From: Pseudo-nitzschia pungens | Lineage: Eukaryota; Bacillariophyta; Bacillariophyceae; Bacillariales; Bacillariaceae | Assembly (NCBI GenBank): GCA_037355855.1 | Contig: CM074761.1 | Coordinates: 6,515,688 to 6,579,687, forward strand | Length of the DNA: 64,000 nt | Reading direction: 5' to 3' | Shown here: positions 58,771 to 64,000 of the stretch, piece after piece | Position numbering within the stretch: position 1 is the stretch's first letter | Layout of the letters: each line of letters begins with the position of its first letter | Made by a program: the position numbers and the translations under genes | Notes under the pieces: generated by a model | Seen by the model: only the letters and a program-made list of their open reading frames with translations | What the model was told of the DNA's origin: nothing | Databases searched by the model: none

Positions 58771-59790
58771 TCAATCCAAGATCACCTTGGACTTGTATGG
58801 ATTGGCAAAGGAGAGATCTTCAGCAAAGAGTTCGGCGTCTTCTAGTTCTTCCATGAACATATTGTAGTCATCATGGTATAGTGAGGTGTCCTTCATAGGG
58901 ATGGTTCGATTCATCCATTCGACTGCGCCTTCTTTGAATAGGAGATTGATCTGTGCTAGGTGGAGGAAGTCTCTGCCAAGTATCAGATCATATTTGCAGT
59001 TGGGTGAATGGAAGAGCCTTGCCTCTTGTCGGTCAATGGTGTAGTTGCCAAACTCTTGCAGCTTGGTATTCTTCATGATGATATATTCTGTAGTGTCGAA
59101 GCTTCCATTGCTGGCTGTTGTTGTTAGGACTTGATGCTTGCTTCGAATCGGCATGGTGCCCATTGGTAGTGCTCGCTTGTTGATTAGGGTTCCGGAAGAT
59201 CCACTATCAAGTAGTGCGAGTAGTGTTCTTGATTTAGTTGGTATGCCTTGTATGTACTGTACTGTAGTTAAAAGAATAGGAGCCACGTTGCTCTTATTCG
59301 ATGCCTGTTCTGCTGTATTTCCAGCAGTCGACAGCAGCTTTAAATAATTTTGCTCCAGCGCACCTCCTTTGGTGTAGTCTTTGGAGTTTCCGGGATTGCA
59401 ATAGAGATTTTTTGCTGTACCGGTAGACCAATTTCTTGCCAGGGACAAGAGTGGTCTATTTATTGCTGCTGTACTATCTTTTGCGTCTGTACCCTTGGAT
59501 CGATTCGGTTGGTTTCGATTCGGATCCATGTTCGATTGTTTCTCGGTAGCCGAGAATCGAACTGTTTTTGTTGTTGTTGTTGCTGCTGTTGCAGGCTTTG
59601 CTGAGCTTTCAACAGGAATACTCCATCCTGTAGGTTCCTTCCCCTCTTTTTCTGGGAGATCTCCTCCATGCGTCATCCCAGACAGCAGGGCTGTACTGGC
59701 ATCCAGGTCCTGGGGAGCTGGAGGCAAGGTGATTGCTGGTTTAGGTGAAGCCGGGGGCTTCTGTTTTGGAGGCTTGGAGCCTCCGGGGAT
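58771..59790 (-). CDS. Gypsy aspartic protease segment
   Basis: The segment is open between the gag stop (59,791-59,793) and a TGA at 58,771-58,773, in the same frame as gag and pol. The first part is Pro/Ala/Thr-rich. The second half carries L-L-D-S-G-S-S-G-T-L-I, the active site of retroviral-type pepsin-like proteases, and L-I-L-G-R-D-F-L, the second family motif. There is no ATG at its start; translation probably depends on readthrough of the gag TGA or on an internal start. In the LTR element its role is to process the polyprotein. Confidence 0.8.
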   Translation of the reverse strand: MPGGSKPPKQKPPASPKPAITLPPAPQDLDASTALLSGMTHGGDLPEKEGKEPTGWSIPVESSAKPATAATTTTKTVRFSATEKQSNMDPNRNQPNRSKGTDAKDSTAAINRPLLSLARNWSTGTAKNLYCNPGNSKDYTKGGALEQNYLKLLSTAGNTAEQASNKSNVAPILLTTVQYIQGIPTKSRTLLALLDSGSSGTLINKRALPMGTMPIRSKHQVLTTTASNGSFDTTEYIIMKNTKLQEFGNYTIDRQEARLFHSPNCKYDLILGRDFLHLAQINLLFKEGAVEWMNRTIPMKDTSLYHDDYNMFMEELEDAELFAEDLSFANPYKSKVILD

Positions 59791-60849
59791 TCAAGGGAGC
59801 CAAATTAGGTCCCCATCGATACTGCGTTCAGTTCTTCCACCATGATTGGCATGGTATTCCTCAATCGCTGCGTCCCGAGCTGCGTTGATATGAGCTTGGA
59901 AAGTCTCGTTGCTTCCTGGGATCATGAGCGCTTGAGTGTGGGCATGGAAGGACTCAGTTTGTTGGTTGTTTCCGGAGCCTTTGTTGTAGTTCTTAGAGAA
60001 CCGGTTCTTTGGACACTCAGACCAATCATGACTATGGCCCGGAATCCTGCAGGGGTTGGATTTCTTTTTGTTGTTGTTGCCCTTGTGGTTAGGGGAATTG
60101 CGTTTGCGAGAGTGGTTGTTATGGTTGTGGTTGTTGTTCGAGCGCTTCTGTTGTTGCCGGTTGTTGTTCTTGTTGCCTTTCTTGTTAGCTTGGCGCTCAT
60201 GACAGCTCATGTAGTCCACAATGTGTCGGACTGTTGTGTCTTCTTGGATTCCACTATGCATCATGCCATAGCTTTTGATCCATGCAGAGGGAAAGGAGTG
60301 GAGGAGGATAGTGAGTTTCTCCACTCTAGAAAGAGGCGCACTGCTTCCTTCTAGTTTCTGGGTATATTTCATGAGGATAAGGATGCGATCAGCATGTTCC
60401 TTGCAGGTGACGGATGGTGTCTTTCGACAGTCGTGGCTTCGAAGGTAGGTGTGCATGATGTCCCTTGCATCCGTGGCATTGCAATAGAGCTGAGTGAAGT
60501 CAATGAAGGCTTGCTCGTATCCCCCAATCTCTTCTTGGGAGTATTGGAATTCTTCGGGATCCAGTGGATCTTTGATCATGTCATTCCACTTGCTCTGGGC
60601 GTCTGTGGTGAGGCAGCGTCCAAAGTGGGTTAGATAGATGCTGATTGGCAGGCGAAGGTAGCTGGCAGTGTTCCTGAAGGACTCCTCCATAAAGAGCAGT
60701 TCTTCAAGACCTCCTGTTTCCGTGAACAGGGGAACCTTCATGCTGTCGGTTCTGTCTTCATCGACGTTGTACAGGGTGAAGAGCTTCGGCTTGGTTCGAT
60801 CGAACGAGCTCTTGTAGTTGATGGGGGGATCTCTGTAGATACCGGTCAT
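59791..60849 (-). CDS. Gypsy Gag with zinc knuckle
   Basis: 352 residues from the ATG at 60,849; the frame extends a little further upstream without ATG. The N-terminal ~220 residues are a mixed helical region (Y-L-R-L-P-I-S-I-Y-L-T-H-F, F-I-D-F-T-Q-L-Y) consistent with a capsid. An Asn/Lys/Arg/His-rich basic linker follows. Then comes C-R-I-P-G-H-S-H-D-W-S-E-C, a variant Cys-His zinc knuckle for RNA binding. The last codon before the protease segment is a TGA. Confidence 0.82.
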   Translation of the reverse strand: MTGIYRDPPINYKSSFDRTKPKLFTLYNVDEDRTDSMKVPLFTETGGLEELLFMEESFRNTASYLRLPISIYLTHFGRCLTTDAQSKWNDMIKDPLDPEEFQYSQEEIGGYEQAFIDFTQLYCNATDARDIMHTYLRSHDCRKTPSVTCKEHADRILILMKYTQKLEGSSAPLSRVEKLTILLHSFPSAWIKSYGMMHSGIQEDTTVRHIVDYMSCHERQANKKGNKNNNRQQQKRSNNNHNHNNHSRKRNSPNHKGNNNKKKSNPCRIPGHSHDWSECPKNRFSKNYNKGSGNNQQTESFHAHTQALMIPGSNETFQAHINAARDAAIEEYHANHGGRTERSIDGDLIWLP

Positions 60850-60977
60850 GGTGATTTGCTTGGTAGGTATTTTCCTTGTCGGGGACACAAGGTGGTCCTA
60901 TTGTTGAGTTTGTTGATGGTTTGAATTCAGTACTGAATACTACTGTCTTTCTACGTGAAAGCGGACAGTAATTACTG

Positions 60978-61302
60978 TGTAACACTCTAAGGTAGAAATT
61001 TCGGAGTAGTATGAATAATTGTGAATGTTTAGATACTTTACGAGATATTGTTATGCGATTTGAGAATGGAGACATATAAAATTTCGAGGTTGCGAGCATA
61101 GCCAAATTCTGGCATGCTCTGCCATAAATGTTGGTTCACTGTCGGTTCCCACGATTAGGCATATACCTTAATCTGGGACTCAACTATAATAATTAGGACA
61201 CATATTAAATGTATCCGGTATCGAAGATTATATTCGATTGTCCAATGCGGGATTCGGTTAATTATTCAGTCGTAACATACTAGTGTACGCTAGCATGTTA
61301 CA
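60978..61302 (-). repeat. 5' LTR of the gypsy element
   Basis: 325 bp, with TGTAACACTC at one end and GCATGTTACA at the other on the plus strand, followed directly by the GAACA target duplication. By orientation it is the upstream LTR and should contain the element's promoter. Confidence 0.95.
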
Positions 61303-61487
61303 GAACATACCAATGTCAAAAAAATATTCTGTAATAGACAAATTCCTATAACCCTTAATAGTATGCTCTTTTGTTGGTGGAAACCTTCCATCTTTGAGCG
61401 CCTTTCCAATCTCTTCCTAAAATCACTTTTTTTGACACCACAGTTCTTTGCATCAGATAACGAGAACACATACCAAACACTTTCACC

Positions 61488-62381
61488 ATGATGGATTCAG
61501 CAGATACCAGAGCCAAAGCGCGTAGCAAACTGCAACTTAGCAGGGAGTTAGGGCAACAGAGGCAGGAGAGGCCTCATCCCAAAAGAGGAGGAGCTCAGGG
61601 ATATCCAGTATGGCATCGTCGAGAGATACTGGAGGATCACAAAGCAGGCTTACCTGTACCTGTGGCAAGAGCAACACTCTTCCACTGGAAGGAACAACTT
61701 CATCCCCATCGAATGACCGGCAACAAAGACAAGACAGAGCTGGTAGGCACAGATTTGACACTCCTTATGCTCTGTCTTGTTGTTATTTGGCCACAGACCA
61801 CACTCAATAAGATGGCAATGTTTATTTACAACAAGGGGGGAGGAATCTACAGCCGGCAGCTCCTCTCTCACCGGTTATGAGAGCTCAATGTGACACAGAA
61901 AAAGGCTATTATTGAATCTTACCGGGCTTACACTCCCACAAACAAGAGGAAGGAATGGTTGTGCCATCTGGTATTGCTGGTATCCCCAGAAAGTGCATCA
62001 TTGATATCCTTTGTGGGCAGTATCTGCTCTTCTTTTGAAGGAGAGCAGCAAGTGCCACAGACAGATGACTGGAGAGTCTTTATGTGAGACAACTTGAGCA
62101 GCCATGCTGCTCCCATTGTCTACAATACTATTTTCAACAGGGAAGGACTGACATGATACAACGTTGTCCCCCGGCCTCCCTATCAGCTGAAGTATGGACC
62201 GACAGAGTATATCATCTGTCAGTTAGTCAACTACTTGAAGATCAATACGAGAGGGGAGCTAGATTTGGTAGATCTAGAGCAACAGATCTACAGAGCTGCA
62301 GGAGCAATCGGTCCATACGATGGGACGTTTGCTCACTGTGGATACAGCGAGGATGGTACCTACCCCGGCGTTGTAATAGAG
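61488..62381 (+). pseudogene. IS630/Tc1-mariner-like transposase remnant
   Basis: One frame from an ATG at 61,488 is interrupted by TGA codons at about 61,878, 62,085 and 62,151, and ends at 62,379-62,381. The N-terminal part (V-A-R-A-T-L-F-H-W-K) looks like the end of a helix-turn-helix. After the second stop, D-N-L-S-S-H-A-A-P-I-V matches the second catalytic Asp motif of the IS630/Tc1/mariner DDE family. G-P-T-E-Y-I-I then occupies the place of the third catalytic residue. The region between contains only part of the expected first-Asp segment, so internal sequence is probably lost. No terminal inverted repeats were identified. Confidence 0.65.
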
Positions 62382-62601
62382 CGCTGAGCGCCATTGTTGA
62401 TTGTCGCGTCTCCACCAGTCGATTGTCGAGTCTCCACCATTGTCGATTTCGATTTTGGTTGTATTTCTTAGAGGTGGTTTAGATTTTGCTTTTGCAGAGT
62501 TGCAAAAATAGAAATAATGAATTAGTGTTGCTCCAGTTTGCTCTAGTTGCTTCGAAATTGGTTTTTGATTTTACCTCAATAGTAGCGCTGGCAGTCGATC
62601 A

Positions 62602-62650
62602 CTCCCGTGTCACTCCCATGTCACTCCCATGTCACTCCCATGTCACTCCC
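62602..62650. repeat. 11-bp repeat (TCACTCCCATG)n
   Basis: About four and a half units of TCACTCCCATG/GTG directly abut the start of the 10-bp satellite. Confidence 0.9.
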
Positions 62651-63710
62651 AGCAAGCAACAGCAAGCAACAGCAAGCAACAGCAAGCAACAGCAAGCAAC
62701 AGCAAGCAACAGCAAGCAACAGCAAGCAACAGCAAGCAACAGCAAGCAACAGCAAGCAACAGCAAGCAACAGCAAGCAACAGCAAGCAACAGCAAGCAAC
62801 AGCAAGCAACAGCAAGCAACAGCAAGCAACAGCAAGCAACAGCAAGCAACAGCAAGCAACAGCAAGCAACAGCAAGCAACAGCAAGCAACAGCAAGCAAC
62901 AGCAAGCAACAGCAAGCAACAGCAAGCAACAGCAAGCAACAGCAAGCAACAGCAAGCAACAGCAAGCAACAGCAAGCAACAGCAAGCAACAGCAAGCAAC
63001 AGCAAGCAACAGCAAGCAACAGCAAGCAACAGCAAGCAACAGCAAGCAACAGCAAGCAACAGCAAGCAACAGCAAGCAACAGCAAGCAACAGCAAGCAAC
63101 AGCAAGCAACAGCAAGCAACAGCAAGCAACAGCAAGCAACAGCAAGCAACAGCAAGCAACAGCAAGCAACAGCAAGCAACAGCAAGCAACAGCAAGCAAC
63201 AGCAAGCAACAGCAAGCAACAGCAAGCAACAGCAAGCAACAGCAAGCAACAGCAAGCAACAGCAAGCAACAGCAAGCAACAGCAAGCAACAGCAAGCAAC
63301 AGCAAGCAACAGCAAGCAACAGCAAGCAACAGCAAGCAACAGCAAGCAACAGCAAGCAACAGCAAGCAACAGCAAGCAACAGCAAGCAACAGCAAGCAAC
63401 AGCAAGCAACAGCAAGCAACAGCAAGCAACAGCAAGCAACAGCAAGCAACAGCAAGCAACAGCAAGCAACAGCAAGCAACAGCAAGCAACAGCAAGCAAC
63501 AGCAAGCAACAGCAAGCAACAGCAAGCAACAGCAAGCAACAGCAAGCAACAGCAAGCAACAGCAAGCAACAGCAAGCAACAGCAAGCAACAGCAAGCAAC
63601 AGCAAGCAACAGCAAGCAACAGCAAGCAACAGCAAGCAACAGCAAGCAACAGCAAGCAACAGCAAGCAACAGCAAGCAACAGCAAGCAACAGCAAGCAAC
63701 AGCAAGCAAC
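62651..63710. repeat. Perfect 10-bp satellite (AGCAAGCAAC)106
   Basis: One hundred and six identical AGCAAGCAAC units in tandem, 1060 bp, with no substitution or indel. The plus strand has no T at all. All frames are open on both strands, producing spurious 350-410-residue frames. Its period is close to one DNA helical turn. It lies between the IS630-like remnant and an LTR. Confidence 0.98.
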
Positions 63711-63726
63711 CTCCTTAGGTCCACAT

Positions 63727-64000
63727 TGTTACACTCTAAGGTAGAAAAATTGGAGTGGTATTAAATTGTGACTAATCGTTAACTCTTAAGCGAGCGTTTC
63801 AGTTTTCATGTGAACGTTTGAATGAACGTTTGAATATACACGAGCGCGCCTTGCTACTATTTAAATAACGGCACACATGCATTGCTGGAGCGTCTGGCGC
63901 ACAGTTTGAATACTTCGTACTTCGTATATGTATTCAAACACCGGTCAGCTCGTATGTGGGATTCGGTTAATTATTTAATCGTGATTCATGCTTGCCTACG
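63727..64000 (-). repeat. Partial LTR related to the gypsy element (runs off the window)
   Basis: It begins TGTTACACTCTAAGGTAGAAA, trimmed here to the point that its first 20 bases match the LTR at 60,978 with one change. It then diverges, and resembles the LTR again near 63,958 (GGGATTCGGTTAATTATT). It looks like the start of a second, older or subfamily LTR in the same orientation; whether it is solo or part of a full element cannot be seen. Confidence 0.7.

Larger units (their letters stand above)
55495..61302 (-). mobile_element. Ty3/gypsy LTR retrotransposon, recent insertion
   Basis: A 5.8-kb element lies on the minus strand between 325-bp LTRs that differ at three positions. The 5-bp target duplication GAACA is present at 55,490-55,494 and 61,303-61,307. 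Gag, protease, reverse transcriptase/RNase H and integrase follow in that order, placing RT before IN and so defining the gypsy type. All coding segments share one frame and are separated or interrupted only by TGA codons. I could not identify a convincing tRNA primer-binding site or purine tract. Confidence 0.93.

Noticed and set aside
55849..62153. TGA reassigned to an amino acid in this organism
   Set aside because: Host genes such as the nuclease (stop at 5083) and the CBS protein (stop at 27820) end in TGA, so the TE stops are mutations or local readthrough.
62486..63764. Overlapping 350-410-residue ORFs on both strands
   Set aside because: They are the stop-free translations of the 10-bp AGCAAGCAAC satellite in each frame; there is no independent coding signal.

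Overview
The window looks like nuclear DNA from a diatom, probably a pennate one; the species cannot be fixed from sequence alone. Pointers are a BspA-like (DUF285) repeat fragment with a PSxxPS tail, short GT-AG introns, a formate/nitrite transporter whose signal peptide ends in a diatom-type plastid-import motif (SSA|FA), a kinesin-light-chain-like TPR protein, and Crypton, copia-like and Ty3/gypsy transposable elements. Intergenic DNA is strikingly rich in GTAC-type palindromic words. No tRNA, rRNA or CRISPR was recognised.

Layout. 1-5.7 kb: tail of a membrane protein, a bacterial-type DUF2779 dual nuclease with a C-terminal SAP domain, and a broken DUF285 gene. 5.9-9.8 kb: copia-like remnant and a Crypton (tyrosine recombinase plus GCR1_C-like domain) with three in-frame stops. 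11-13.7 kb: splicing factor SF1/BBP. 15.1-24.6 kb (minus): a protein of about 3,116 residues joining a Toc/GIMAP-like GTPase, a very long helical region with a J-like segment, a SecA-type DEAD motor and two vWA domains. 24.6-25.8 kb (minus): poorly resolved coding-like segments. 26.7-27.8 kb: mitochondrial two-CBS protein. 28.3-31.4 kb (minus): ERCC6L/CSB-like SNF2 ATPase. 33.1-35.4 kb: TPR protein.

35.86-49.91 kb is bounded by 25-bp inverted sequences matching at 24 positions. Inside are several satellites, an orphan minus-strand ORF, a 2OG-Fe(II) oxygenase-like gene, a large DDE-type transposase and a spliced coiled-coil gene. I read this as one ~14 kb DNA transposon with cargo. 50.4-53.2 kb holds a membrane protein, apparently with a 4-nt microexon, convergent with the plastid FNT transporter. 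55.5-61.3 kb is a young gypsy element (325-bp LTRs with 3 differences, GAACA target duplication) whose gag, protease and pol share one frame broken only by TGA. The window ends with an IS630/Tc1-like remnant, 106 perfect copies of a T-free 10-bp satellite, and part of a related LTR.

The genes are mostly independent housekeeping or lineage-specific loci separated by mobile DNA. The strongest candidates for undescribed biology are the GTPase-SecA-vWA protein, the eukaryotic DUF2779-SAP nuclease and the putative oxygenase-carrying transposon.
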